Of a stretch of 64,000 nt of DNA, positions 37,201 to 49,470 are shown one piece after another (position 1 is the first letter of the stretch; the number at the start of each line of letters is the position of its first letter). Position numbers and translations under genes: made by a program. Origin of the DNA: Gautieria morchelliformis. Lineage: Eukaryota > Basidiomycota > Agaricomycetes > Gomphales > Gomphaceae. The stretch covers positions 62,001 through 126,000 of the forward strand of contig WHVA01000327.1 of assembly GCA_015179125.1 (NCBI GenBank). The letters run 5' to 3'. The notes under the pieces were generated by a model that worked only from the letters and a program-made list of their open reading frames with translations, did not search any database and was not told where the DNA came from.

Positions 37201-38057
37201 TTCGACGGCGCCGATATAACGTTGAGACACATCACCTTGTCTGGGGTAAGTCCTCGGTCGCCTTACCTTTGGCAACTTGATCCACATCCAGGAAATAGAT
37301 CACTGGCTGGCCACGCCTGTTCGACACACTCAATGACCTCTGGACGCCAGATGTCAAAGCGAATCAGTTAGCGGACATAATCTCAGGAGTGTCGCCTGTC
37401 CGCTCTCTTGTCAATGTAGGGTCGGGTGTTGCAGACTTGGTTCTGTTGCCTATCGCCCAATACAAAAAAGACAAACGGCTCGTTCGAGGCGTCCAGAAAG
37501 GCACTACCTCCTTTGTTAAGTCCACAGCGATGGAAGCCATCAAGCTGGGCGCCCGACTAGCGACAGGTACACAGGTCATTCTAGAGCAAGCAGAGAGTGT
37601 GCTCGGCGGTCAGGGGCAGTTCAGAAACACTGTCACTGCAGAGGCATTACAGGCTCCCCATGCGGCGAGTAGTGATGAGGATTCAGAAGGGGCTGACTTG
37701 ATCAGCAGGTATGCTGATCAGCCGCAGGACGTTCGAGAAGGAATGCAGTCGGCATATCGAAGCCTCAGTAGAAACTTCAACTCGGCAGCTCAGACCATTC
37801 TCGCTGTTCCGATGGAAGTTTATGAGCGTTCCGGCAATGAGGCGAGTTTAAATTCATGTTATCTGTCCATGAGCTCTTCATTTACTCGAGAAATATTCCA
37901 GGGGCCTGTGCGTGCAGTAGTACGCGCCGTCCCAATAGCAGTACTCAAGCCGATGATCGGGGCTAGTGAAGCAGTGAGCAAGACCTTGTTCGGTCTGCGA
38001 AACACCATGGATCCAGATGTGAAACACGAGAACGAAGCGAAGTATAAGCAGCGATGA
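31283..38057 (+). CDS. ATG2: Autophagy-related protein 2 (lipid-transfer bridge)
   Basis: A rod-shaped lipid-transfer protein that links the ER to the growing autophagosome membrane. The N-terminal chorein region reads PAAIQRRFLSFILKRTLGH, PGQLDPAQVDAQIGRGFVQV, then, after an intron, AINEHLADLPLPFMLESGTI and VSARIPWPNLLTAPLALSL, classical ATG2 wording rather than VPS13. A large exon (31495-33660) contains an acidic Ser-rich loop. Middle segments include VRGELRIVHPVPDLPTEEGR and VLPIKLHVDQDALDFMKKFF; the C-terminal ATG2 domain reads VEVFPVDIKLDYKPKRVDYK, RSLVNVGSGVADLVLLPIAQ, YKKDKRLVRGVQKGTTSFVK, ending NEAKYKQR with the stop at 38055-38057. Length is roughly 2,000 residues, normal for ATG2. 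The region about 35540-35760 has unresolved exon junctions. It is divergent from the choline-transporter-like gene across 70 bp. Confidence 0.92.
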
Positions 38058-38139
38058 TAGTCCATAGATTTAGGAGGTGATTTCTTGTATCCACTAATAA
38101 CGAATGTATGTAACAACAGACGCATGCCTACTGTAAGCC

Positions 38140-38950
38140 TTAGTCGATTTCCATCCCCATAGATCGCCCAGAGCTTTCCACCAATGCAGTATGTCGCTTT
38201 GACGGTACTGTAATTTTTTCTCGAATCTTCGTCTTTTCCGGTAAAGACACTGGCTGGACCAACTTGACAGAATGACGGGCAAGCTGTTTTTTGGTGCGCG
38301 CTGCCCGGTGTTTTTCTCGGGCGGCCGCCATTCTTCAAACTCATATCAGTATATAAAACTTCTTGAGCGTCTTGTGAACACACCTGTTTTTCCAGAATGT
38401 GTGCTCTCTCCGCCTCTTGATTTCCGCCACACGTTTTATCGCTTTGATCGTGGTCTGCATCAGCTCGCGGTCGTACCGCACTGGAACATTGCGTCGCTTC
38501 TCAAATTCAAAGGTGGAATCCTAGGCAAGGAAAAGATTATATATGTCCCGTCGATGTGACGTTTAACTTACAATGGTCATCTCTTTACCAGCAGCTTTGC
38601 GGAAAGCTTTCGTCCACCGCACTTTGCGTGGGTTACGTTTCATCCTTCGAGGACACCAATCAATTTCATTGTCATATCAAGCAGATCTCATATGCGATTG
38701 ACTGACTTGAAGTTTTTATGACATCTAAACGTCTAATTAGCTGGTGTAGCAACCATCTGTTTTGGACGACATATGACATACTTGGACGTACAAAACCTGA
38801 AAACTTTAGCATCGTTTCTTACGAACGCCGAACCTAAATGTTCAAATTTGCCATAGATTGGTCCTTGTGACTCGGTATAAAATACGATGTCCGCATACCA
38901 TGGCCAGGGTAGACGTTTGTTGAACAGAAGTAACACTTTTCAATCCGCAT
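38140..38950 (-). CDS. RLP24: Ribosome biogenesis protein RLP24
   Basis: An L24-related protein that occupies the uL24e site on nucleolar pre-60S particles and recruits and activates Drg1/Afg2 before its release. The start at 38948-38950 reads [18 protein letters not shown]; short introns then join [87 protein letters not shown] and a last exon starting [20 protein letters not shown], ending SMGMEID at 38140. The zinc-binding Cys pairs CYFC and C..KC are present. Two exons are very small. The convergent ATG2 stop is 82 bp away. The protein is about 195-200 residues, as expected. Confidence 0.93.
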
Positions 38951-39036
38951 TACCAAGGTACACTGAACTAGAAGGAGATCTGCAAAGCAAGAGGAAAGTA
39001 AAGGCGAGCGTGGACGTAGTCAGGCTGTCACGTATG

Positions 39037-39676
39037 TCACGCTTTATGTCCTCGCCTAGCCTCATCTAAACATTCTTGCTCCAGTCCTTTCAGCCACACG
39101 ACTTCTATACCCGCATTCTTCAGCTTTAGCGCGCCTTCGCATTTCACGAAGTCGTCTGGCTCCGCCACACCAATGAAGCATCTCCGTACTTTGGCGAGCA
39201 TCAGGGCATCTGCGCAGGGAGCCAGACCGGAGGTCCGGATGGAACATGGCTCCTTGGAAGCGAAAAAGCGTCAGCTTAATGGACCCACCAGCAGACGACA
39301 GGTCACAAGACCATTGTGGTATACACATCCGCATTTGTGAGCAGCTCGGCTATTGACGGTGGTGGGTCCCCAAACATATGAGCGAGGTCTTCGTATGACA
39401 ACGAACGTGCCTTTGCGAGTGCATTTGATTCCGCATGAGTGTTCCCAGCCAACTCGCGAGAGTGTCCTTTAGATAAAAGGATGCTCTTGCTGTCAAGACG
39501 AGGCCAGTGCGTTACCAGTACGCAGCCGACACAGAACGCGCTGGGAACTGGCTCGCAACTTTGAGCTTCGCGCAACGCTTCTTGGAGAAATCCGAGGTGA
39601 ACATCTTCTAATCCTGGAATACAAAGCAACGTTATACTTGCTTCATAGTTGCGTTCAAAGACTGACCGCTAGTCAT
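39037..39676 (-). CDS. RIB2: DRAP deaminase (riboflavin pathway), stand-alone
   Basis: The cytidine-deaminase-fold enzyme that deaminates the ribitylamino-pyrimidinone phosphate in fungal riboflavin synthesis. The first exon is 10 nt (ATGACTAGCG, 39667-39676). Then GLEDVHLGFLQEALREAQS, PSAFCVGCVLVTHWP, the zinc/catalytic box RELAGNTHAESNALAKA (HAE) and ADVYTTM; an intron joins to EPCSIRTSGLAPCADALMLA (PC..R..G..PC zinc ligands), IGVAEPDDFVKCEGALKLKN and AGIEVVWLKGLEQECLDEA, with the stop at 39037-39039. The GNTHAE and EPCS.R.SG..PC wording matches the deaminase domain of yeast Rib2. Yeast Rib2 also carries a pseudouridine synthase domain, which is absent here: the product is about 180 residues. 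It is in tandem with RLP24, 86 bp upstream of that start. Confidence 0.85.
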
Positions 39677-39970
39677 GACGCTGATTCAAATGCAAATATC
39701 TCAGTTCCCACGGCGCTCGGCAAAGAGCGTGTGACGTTTGATTCCAGGAGCTGCTCCAGACGAGCAGCTCGTGGTATGCGAGCCATCATCGTACCCTGGT
39801 TTATGTAGCCTTCTCTCAAGGCATATCGGATCAGGATATGTACGTGTTTCAACCGCAACCACCAAGCCCTAAAAGGCGGTGTATGTTTCAAATTCCAAGC
39901 CTAATGGCTAATGATGTACAATGATGTGAGATGAGCATAATTGAGATTTCATTCAACGTGGCGACCAAAT

Positions 39971-42900
39971 TTAAGCCTCTACTGCGACCTCGAGCTGGGT
40001 GGCACCATCGACTAGGCTGCTGGGAGGAGCCACGAACAACTAGGTGCATCAAAGTTAGCAGGTGTGTGTTAAGACCCGAGTTACTTACTCGTTGCTTGAT
40101 GCCCCCAGCCTTCGGCAGTCTGCTTGACCCTTGGCTCAACCAGGCATCCACTTCAGCTGCAGCTCCACGGCCCTCACTGAAGTATAGGCGGGTGTTGATT
40201 AGCCGCTCTTTCTAGTACAGAACTATTATGTGCACCACTCACTTGATACCCCACACAATCAAGGACTGCCCACGTCGGCAGTCTCCTGCAGCAAACACGC
40301 CCTCAATGCTGGTCGCATATCCCTATTCCAGGCAAATCAGGGCTTGCGGGGGGAGAATACTCAAAATGTAAAGCAGTACCTTCGGAGGCGTTTGAATATT
40401 AGACCTCGCATCTTGCTTTACTCCCAAGCTCTTGAGCGCCTCACTTTGAGGACCCAAGAAACCTAAAGCCAAGAAAACAAGCTGCGAAGGAAAGAACATT
40501 TCAGACCCTGGTGCCTCCTCCATCTTCCACCTGCCGCCACTGTCCTTGGTCCATTCCACTCGCACTGTAAGCCGGCATCATCAGGGCTTGCATCGGTTAG
40601 GAGAAGAAGTTACTTGCCTGTGTTGAGGCCGGTAAGCTTGCCATCTTCATCGATCACAAAATCCTTCGTTGAAATACAATATTCTCGCGGATCTGCATAT
40701 TGCCATCAATTCACTGGTTAGTTGGATCGTATAATATACGTACCATTTCCAAAGTGCGCCGCGACTTCAGTGTGGCCGTAGTCAGTACGGAAAATTCTAA
40801 AATAGTTGTCAGGTACAGCAAATATTTGATCGAGGGAACGCGGGTACCTAGGCCACTGCGGCCAAGGGTTGTCGTGTGCTCTTGAAGCTGGCGGCTGAGG
40901 TAGCAGCTCAAAGTTGGTAACAGATTTTGCACCATGACGCATAGCCGTTCCAATGCAGTCATTGCCGGTATCGCCGCCTCCGATGACGATGACATCTTTG
41001 CCTTTTGCATTAATGTAATTTCCGTTTTCAAGTTCGGAATCCAACAGAGACGCGGTGTTGAGCTACAAGCCAGTCTATCAGATCGGAGGGAGACGAAGGT
41101 ATTGTGTGGACAGTACTTGGAGAAATTCCATAGCAAAGTGGATTCCATCAGCTTCACGATTGGGTATCTTCAGGTCACGTGGCCAAGTGGCACCTGTGCT
41201 GATCACCACTGCGTCGTTTGCATTCCGGATGGCCTGGGCATCCACGTCGACGCCAACATTGGCGTTGGGTACAAAAGTCTGCACAAATCTTAGCCAAGGC
41301 CAGGTACCACAAGCTTCTCACGTACAACACCCTCGGCAGCCATCAAGTCGAGACGTCTCTGAACGACAGACTTGTCAAGCTTCATGCTAGAAAATTTAAC
41401 ATTTAAGGATGAACTTTGCCTGCAAAGCTAGGGTCAACGTACTTGGGAATCCCATACATGAGCAGACCGCCCATGCGGTCGTTCCGGTCATACACTATCA
41501 CAGTATGCCCTGCCTTGTTTAGCTGATCGGCACACGCTAAACCCGCTGGTCCTGAACCTATGATGGCCACCTTCTTGCCGGTCCTAAACTGTGGGGGATT
41601 GGGCGCCATCCAGCCCATCTCAAAACCCTAAAGGAGATCAGCATGGCAAAGAAAAGGCATCGGTGATTGTTACCTTATCAATGATCGCACACTCGATACT
41701 TTTAATACCAACAGGCTGCTCGTTGATACCAAGCACACAGGCTCCTTCACAAGGGGCTGGACAGACACGACCTGTGAATTCTGGGAAATTATTGGTCAGT
41801 AACAACCTGTTGAGTGCGTCTTGCCATTGTCCCTTGAAAACGAGGTCGTTCCATTTCGGAATGATGTTCGATATAGGACAGCCGGTGTCTGACTGGCAAA
41901 ACGGCACCCCACAATCCATGCATCGGGCGGTCTGATATTTCAGCTCGCTTTCCGTCAGACGGTGCGAAAGCTCTTTCCAGTCCTTAACCCGTTTGCGAGG
42001 AGGACGGTAAGCTTCGCCAAGGCGCTTATACTTCATGAAGCCACGTGTCTTGTCCAGCTTTGCAAGCCTCTGCTTTGTGGTGGTCTCGTCAACCAACGAA
42101 TCCTCCAAGTCTGGAACTCCTGGCTCGTGACCGTGACGAGATTTGGTCGGAAGGTGTGGAGTAGACAGTGTTTCGTGTAGGGAAGCCTTCGGGTGGAGAA
42201 CCTCTTCAAGATTCTCAGACGCGAGGTCGACCTGGCTTGCGGTCCTCGATGGTACAAGATCAATAACATTATGACGAAGTTTCTCCTCCTTTGCTCTAAC
42301 AGTCTCCTCCTGGAGAACACGCTTGTAATCCAGGGGCATAACACGGACGAAAAGCGGAAGGAGGTGGTGGAAGTCGTGAAGTACACGATCGGCAACCTCA
42401 GACCTCGTGTAATGGCGATGATCCTCGATGAGGCTACGAAGTGCCGCGATCTCTCGTGGGTCATCCACCTTGCCTAGCTCAACCATTTCCATGTTCACCT
42501 TGGACGCAAACGTGTGGGCTGTGTCTAGAACGTAAGCAATACCACCGCTCATACCAGCAGCAAAGTTACGCCCCGTCGTTCCCAGAACAACGACGCGACC
42601 ACCTGTCATGTACTCGCAACCATGGTCTCCAGTACCTTCGACGACCGCATTAGCCCCGGAATTCCGGACTGCAAATCTTTCGGCAGCAACGCCACGGATG
42701 AATGCTTCCCCGGACGTAGCACCGTAGAGGCATACATTCCCTACAATGATATTCTCTTCCGCCTTGAACTTCGAACTCTTTGGAGGATAAACGATGAGAC
42801 GCCCGCCAGACAACCCCTTACCGACATAATCATTTGCGTCGCCTTCGAGCTCGATGGTGATTCCAGATGCCAAAAACGCCCCACAAGACTGTCCAGCAGA

Positions 42901-45900
42901 ACCTCGCATGCGAATATGAATAGTGTCTTTAGGCAAACCTTCCTCGCCGTATAACTTCGAGATCTTGTATGACAGACTAGTGCCGAGGGCCCGATCCGTG
43001 TTTACAACATCGCAATCGATGTGCACCGGAAGACCTTTAGTCAATGCAGGCTCAGATTCGTCAATAAATTTGTTATCGAGGCGAATGTAGAGCTTGTGGT
43101 CCTGCGGTCGGATACGGTAGGTGGCTGCACCTGGACGCATCTCCCAAGCGGGCTTCAGAACGGCCGAAAGATCAAGGTGCTCAGTCTTGGCGGTACGGAG
43201 CGACTGGTTCACCATCAGCATGTCCGAGCGACCAACCATTTCATTGATTGTCCGGAATCCGAGTTTCGCCATGATGCCTCGCAATTCTTCCGCTACATAA
43301 TAGAAGAAATTAATAACTTGTTCCGGCTGACCCGCGAACTTGGCACGAAGGTGGGGATCCTGTGTGGCGATGCCGACTGGGCAGGTGTTTACTGAGGGGG
43401 CCGATATTTAACATACGATACCTGACGAAACGCCTGTCTACTCACAATGACATTTGCGCATCATGATGCATCCCATTGCGATCAAAGGAGTTGTGGCGAA
43501 ACCCCATTCTTCAGCACCTAAGAGACATGCAATGGCAACATCCCGACCGGTACGGATTTGACCGTCGGTCTGGACAATCACTCGACCCCTCAGATCATTC
43601 AAAACCAAGGTCTGGTGGGTCTCCGCCAGCCCGAGTTCCCACGGCAGACCAGCATACTTGATACCTGTCCATCGTGAAGCACCTGTACCTCCATCATGGC
43701 CAGAGATCAAGACGTGGTCCGCTTTAGCCTTCACCACGCCGCTGGCAACAATTCCCACACCAACTTCTGATACCAACTTCACTGAGATACGGGAGCGGGG
43801 ATTCGAGCATTTTAAATCATAGATGAGCTGCTTCAGGTCTTCGATAGAATAGATGTCATGGTGAGGAGGCGGGGAGATGAGACCCACACCCGCGGTTGAA
43901 TGCCGGGTACGAGCGATAGAACCTGACACTTTGTGCCCGGGAAGTTCGCCACCTTCTCCCGGCTTGGCGCCTTGAGCCATTTTTATTTGGAGTTCGTCAG
44001 CATCCGCAAGGTAATTCGATGTGACGCCAAAACGACCCGAAGCGACTTGTTTAATGGCTGAGCGCATGGTATCGCCGTTGGGGAGAATCTGCGACCGTTC
44101 TGCATCTTCACCCCCTTCTCCGGTGTTCGATTTACCACCAAGGCGATTCATTGCAACAGCCAGCGTTGAATGAGCTTCCATGGAGATGGAGCCGTAAGAC
44201 ATGGCACCAGTGACGAAGCGGCGGACAATTTCATTCCAAGGCTCCACCTGCTCAATAGGAATAGGTGTGGCTGTCTGATACTTGAAATCAAGCAACCCGC
44301 GCAAGGTTACACTCTTGACTTGCTCAAATGCATTGCGAGAATAAGCATCGTACGCTTGTTGATTCTTCTCCCGTACGGCGTCTTGGAGATGAGCAATACC
44401 CATCGGGTCGTTAACATGAGCCTCGCCACCGTCGCGCCAGTGATATTCGCCAGATTCTGGCATGCCAGGGGGGATTAGGGTCTCGCGGCTCGGCCAGCCT
44501 CGCTCGTGATGCTCGAAAGCGTCCATAGCAAGCAACTCAAACGTGGCTCCCTGCACACGGCTCGCAGTACCGGTGAAGCACTTTTCGACGACTTCATTGT
44601 GCAGGCCTAATGCTTCGAAGATTTGCGCTCCTTTATAGGACTGGAGAGTGGAGATACCCATCTTGCTCATCACCTTGAGGATGCCATTGTCTGTGGCCTT
44701 ACGATAATTCATCATAAGCTTAGGAACATTGTAGTCTCCTTTGACCCTGCAAATTGAAGGCGCTGAGTGTAGAACTGCTGTTAAAGGCGAAGCCTAATCA
44801 ACAAGACTCACAGGCCTTCCCTGATGACTTTGTGGATCACCTCCATGACGAGATAGGGACATACGCCGTCAGCGCCATAACCTACGAGGACACACAAATG
44901 ATGAACTTCACGCGCTTCACCCGTTTCGACCAGGAGAGCCACACGGGCACGTTTCTTCTGTAAGACTAGGTAGTGGTGCACACCCCCACATGCCACAAGA
45001 GCAGACAACGAAACGCGGGTTGGACCAATGTTACGGTCCGAGAGTATGATGGCCTTGATCCCGTCGTCAATAGCTTGCTGCGCTTCGGCACACACCCTGT
45101 CGAGTGCTCGCCTGTATCCTGGTAAACCTTCCGCCTTTGGGAACGTGATATCAATCGTCCGGGAGCCCCACGAGGCGTATGCCAACTTTAGGTTCTTTAA
45201 TGCATTCATCTCTTCGATGGTGAGAACGGGAGATTGAAGCAGAATGCGATGACACTGCTCAGCCTTCATTTCGAGCAAGTTGCCTTCAGGGCCCACGTAG
45301 GCCTCCAGCGACATGACGATATTTTCACGGATAGGATCGATAGGTGGATTTGTCACCTGAGCGAATAGCTGGCGGAAGTAGTCATACACGACTCGAGGCT
45401 GCGTGGTCATGCACGCCAATGGGGCGTCATTTCCCATTGATCCAAGTGCCTCCTTTCCCTCTGTGACCATGGGTAACATAAGGAGATTCAGTTGCTCGAC
45501 TGTGTACCCAAATGCGAGAAGCACGGGATCAGTGCTGAGAGTGTTGTCGTCGATTACGGGATCCACATTCTTGGTCCGGCGTACACGCTTAACGATATTA
45601 GGCATAAGAAGCATGTTGTTTTCCAACCAGGAGGCAAAATTTTGCTTGCGGGCCGTGTTGAGTTTGAGTTCCTTATCATCAACGACACGCCCTTGGACAG
45701 TGTCGACGAGCAGCATGCGACCGGGCTTAAGGCGGCCTTTCTGGACGACCTTCTCGGGTTCGATGTAAACAGCGCCGACTTCGGAGGCACAGACAATTAT
45801 ATCCTCGTTGGTAACGATGAACCTGCATGGACGTAGACCATTGCGGTCAAGGTTGGCCCCACAATAACGGCCGTCACTGAATGTGAACAATGCTGGGCCA

Positions 45901-47292
45901 TCCCACGGCTCCTGGAGACACGCTGCCCAATTGTAAAAGGCTGCCTTCTCAGGTTCCATGTGTTCGTTCCCCTGCCATGCTTCAGGAATGAGCATCATGA
46001 TCGCCTCTGGGAGTGTAACAACCCCATTAACGACCAAAAGCTCCAGAACATTGTCAAACGCTGCCGAGTCAGAACCACCACGTTCAATGATAGGGTAAAG
46101 TAAATCGAGTTCATCACCAAAATGGGTTGAATGAAGCACGCCTTCGCGCGCTCGCATCCAATTCTTGTTACCGCGTACCGTATTGATCTCCCCTGGAGAT
46201 TATCTTAGTAACATGATTTCGAGCATGTGATGTAGCAACAGTTACCGTTGTGAGCGGCCCACCTCATTGGCTGAGCTCTGTCCCAGCTCGGGAAGGTATT
46301 CGTGGAGAACCTAGAGTGGACCAAGGCAAAATGGGCCGAATAGAGAACATGGTTGAGGTCGTGATAGTAGTTGTAAACCTGTGGCGGCGACAGTTGTCCT
46401 TTATAGACGATGTTCTTGGTCGAGAGCGAGCAAACATAAAACCATTTTGCAAGCGAACTTTACGAGGCAAAAGACGGGAACAATACAGCGTTCAGCACAC
46501 GGATTCTGACAGACTTAAGATGCAAATAAGATCGACAAACATGGTGTGGGTTGCGTGCTTTCTGAGGACATAAAGTTGCCTCTCGAAATGCCTCATGTCA
46601 AACGAACCCTCCTGGGACTGGGTACCGTCTCCATAGTTGGAGCGAACAACCACAAATGGTTGATAAATAGCTGGCTCCTTGCTTTTGGATGCAGGCCCAA
46701 GGATTGTGCCGTCAGTAGGCACTTGCCTCCACCCAAGCACACGGAGACCGAGATCGTGGGCGATTTTAGTAAAAGTCGCCTGCTGGGAGTGGAGCTGCGC
46801 CGTGTCGTTGGGATTGAAGAAGACGTTGCCTACTGCATATTTCCCGGGTTCAGGAAGTAAGCAACCCAAGTCTATTTCAGCCTCCCGTTTGAAGAACTCG
46901 TGGGGTATGCCTGTCATTACACCAGCACCATCCCCATCCCGACTGTCCGCGCCAGTAGCGCCTCGATGCGTCATAGCACAGAGGAGCTGACGCGCATCAG
47001 AAACAATCTTATGGCTCGAAATACCTTTTATCTGGCAGATGAAACCAACACCGCATGAATCACGGTCGTTTTCATTGTCGTAAAGACCTTGTTTGGCCGG
47101 AAGAGACCCTGCCCAGGACTCTGGATCCATTTTGACGGAATGGAAGGTGGCAGAGCCATGGTCATGGTCATGGTTATGATCCGGCTGTGGGTCAGAGAAG
47201 AGGTTGGGCTGGACGTTGTCGAAGCTCGGCTCGAGAAGCATCAGGGTTACAGAGTTGTGAAATACAAAAGACGGCAGGGGTGAGAACAGCAC
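39971..47292 (-). CDS. GLT1: Glutamate synthase (NADH), fused large and small domains
   Basis: This enzyme makes two glutamates from glutamine and 2-oxoglutarate using NADH. Two start codons are possible, 47292 or 47241 ([10 protein letters not shown]); the second looks better. A His/Asp-rich leader precedes the nucleophile in [13 protein letters not shown], the expected N-terminus after propeptide cleavage. Then come the class II amidotransferase ([32 protein letters not shown]), the FMN domain ([53 protein letters not shown]), the glutamate-synthase alpha barrel ([20 protein letters not shown]), iron-sulfur Cys clusters ([21 protein letters not shown]) and two nucleotide-binding folds ([40 protein letters not shown]). 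The end reads TQLEVAVEA with the stop at 39971-39973. Length is about 2,150 residues, as in other fungi. It is divergent from LST8. Confidence 0.96.
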
Positions 47293-47313
47293 AAAATTGC
47301 CGTATTATAGATG

Positions 47314-47319
47314 TGATAG
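47314..47319 (+). promoter_or_regulatory. Possible GATA-factor site between GLT1 and LST8
   Basis: The hexamer tgatag matches the WGATAR consensus of fungal nitrogen-regulatory GATA factors and sits inside the 146-bp region shared by GLT1 and LST8. A second plain GATA (ccgatacc) lies near 47384. A six-base match is weak evidence by itself, but GLT1 is known to be nitrogen-regulated in fungi. Confidence 0.3.
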
Positions 47320-47438
47320 GCGCCCGTTGTGCTGTAGAGATTAACAGGCGCTAGATTCCATACGTTAATCTTTTTCATACTCCGATACCGGGGATTGAGT
47401 TTCGAGCTCCGCAAAGTCGCTCCAGCCCTTAATTAACC

Positions 47439-48979
47439 ATGCCAGTGCCACCAGCATACCCCAACGCCTCGAATTTTGGGTCTAAATCATCAGATTTGTC
47501 TGTAGTTCTCGTCACAGGGTCATACGATCATGAAATCCGTTTCTGGGAGGCGTGGAGTGGAATATGTTCGCGAACAATTCCCCGTTCCGGAGAGACTGGT
47601 GTGAGAATACTTTCTCACATTGCGTGGACATGGCCTCAACTTTGCTCTCGTGGTCGCATTCCACATATTTAGCAAGTCAATCGTTTGGCCATATCCCCTG
47701 AGTGAGTGGTATAGCGAGTTTGAAGCTTCACGTCTTACTAGCTGTGCCATTAGCAAACGGTATCTTGCTGCTGCCATCCACAAGAAGGTCAATGTTTATG
47801 ATATTGCTAATTCTTCCTCAACACCAGTACGTGTGCATCTGGCTCGGGGACGGTCAGCCTCATAGTGTGGCTTGTCTAGGTTGTTACATTTGAAGGACAC
47901 ACTGCGAATGTGACGTCGCTCTCTTTCCATTTGGGTGGCAAGTGGCTTGTCACTGGCAGTGAAGACGGCACGATTCGAATCTGGGACTTATCGAATGTCT
48001 TCTTCGGTGCATTTTGTGGCCTATGTCTAACGTCATAAACTTCTAGAAGCAACCATGCGCACAGAAGCTACGACAATGGTGCACCAGGTAGGGATAGATG
48101 CTCCATCGTAACCCGAATATCATAGCTTACAATTGCATCCAGTGAACGATGTCTGTATCCATCCAAATCAAGGGGAGTTAATCTCCTGCGACCAAGCTGG
48201 CAGCATCAAGCAATGGGACTTAACGGAGAATATATGTACTTTGGAACTCGTAAATATGGATCTACGGCTCCTCCGCCTTTCGTGACTACAGCTGACCACT
48301 TTTTCCAATTAGGCACCTGCCGGTAACGTACCCATTCGATCTGTAACCATTGCCTCCGACGGCCAATGTCTTGTGGCGGGAAATAACAAGGTATGGAGCC
48401 GTTCTTGTGATTGTAATCTGTCAAATATGGTATCTAGGGCAAGTGTTACGTCTGGAAAATAAACGCCGAAGGCTCTCCGTATCCCAGGTTTCAGGCCATT
48501 ACCAAGTTTCCGGCTCATAACAAGTATCTCACCCGTTGTCTTCTGAGTCCAGATGTCAAGCGAGTCATTGATGCTTTACACTGTAATTACTGAACGTGAT
48601 TTTCGTTCGCAGGACTCTTGCCACGTGTTCTGCAGACACAACCGTTAAGATATGGTCAATATCGCCTAACTATGAATTCAAACAAGAGAAAGTACTTCTG
48701 GGTCATCAGAGGTGGGTTTGGGATGCTGCCTTTAGCGCCGACTCTGCATACCTAGTCACGGGTACGTCGCTACCATTAAGCCCGTTTTATGCTAATTGCA
48801 TCTTAGCTTCTTCGGATCACGTCGCCCGTCTGTGGGAAATGGCGTCGGGCGAAACAGTTCGCCAATACAACGGACACCACAAAGGTGGGGGATTTTTAGC
48901 TATCTCTGCAGTGTTGAGCTTTATAGTCGTCGTATGTATAGCTGTCGTGTGCTGCGCCCTCCATGATGGCGCAGGCTGA
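47439..48979 (+). CDS. LST8: LST8, WD40 subunit of TOR complexes
   Basis: A seven-bladed WD40 protein that binds and stabilises the TOR kinase in TORC1 and TORC2. The start is [14 protein letters not shown], then [20 protein letters not shown] and [11 protein letters not shown]. Spliced exons give [133 protein letters not shown], and the last exon [12 protein letters not shown] with the stop at 48977-48979. The wording is that of LST8/mLST8 (S. pombe Wat1) throughout. Length is about 320 residues. At least eight short introns interrupt the gene. The start codon lies 146 bp from that of GLT1 in the opposite orientation. Confidence 0.95.
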
Positions 48980-49470
48980 GACGCTGGCAAGACCCTTCCA
49001 CCCTATGATATCAGGGTGTTCCTTTCATGCTGGACCACTCTATTATCATTCATTGTGGTTGAAGAGGTGATGGGTAGCTTCAACGCTTGCAAGAAGAGAT
49101 GAGGCAAACTTTATGGTCGGACCCTCTAAAGCTGTATCATAGGCTATGATCCCCAAAGGGTCTTCGCCACTGATTTGGGCAGCAAGTCTATACCACGCTG
49201 CCAGTACAGGTTGTCGAAGTGTCCCTTATTTGAGAATGCACAGTTCCGGTTCACGGCTCTAATTAATATAAGTACCCTAGCATCGGAGTCTTCTGATCTG
49301 CACTCCTTGTGGGCCAAACATCAGAGCCGTGAGAATGTTTTTTACCTATTCGGGGTGAGAGATAGATCTACAGACCACTAAGCGCCACCATTGCACTAGT
49401 GGCCATTTATCCGCGTTTCTCCTGGCACCTTGCCTGCCTGGACACTGGCGGAACAGAGGTAGGCGCAGCG

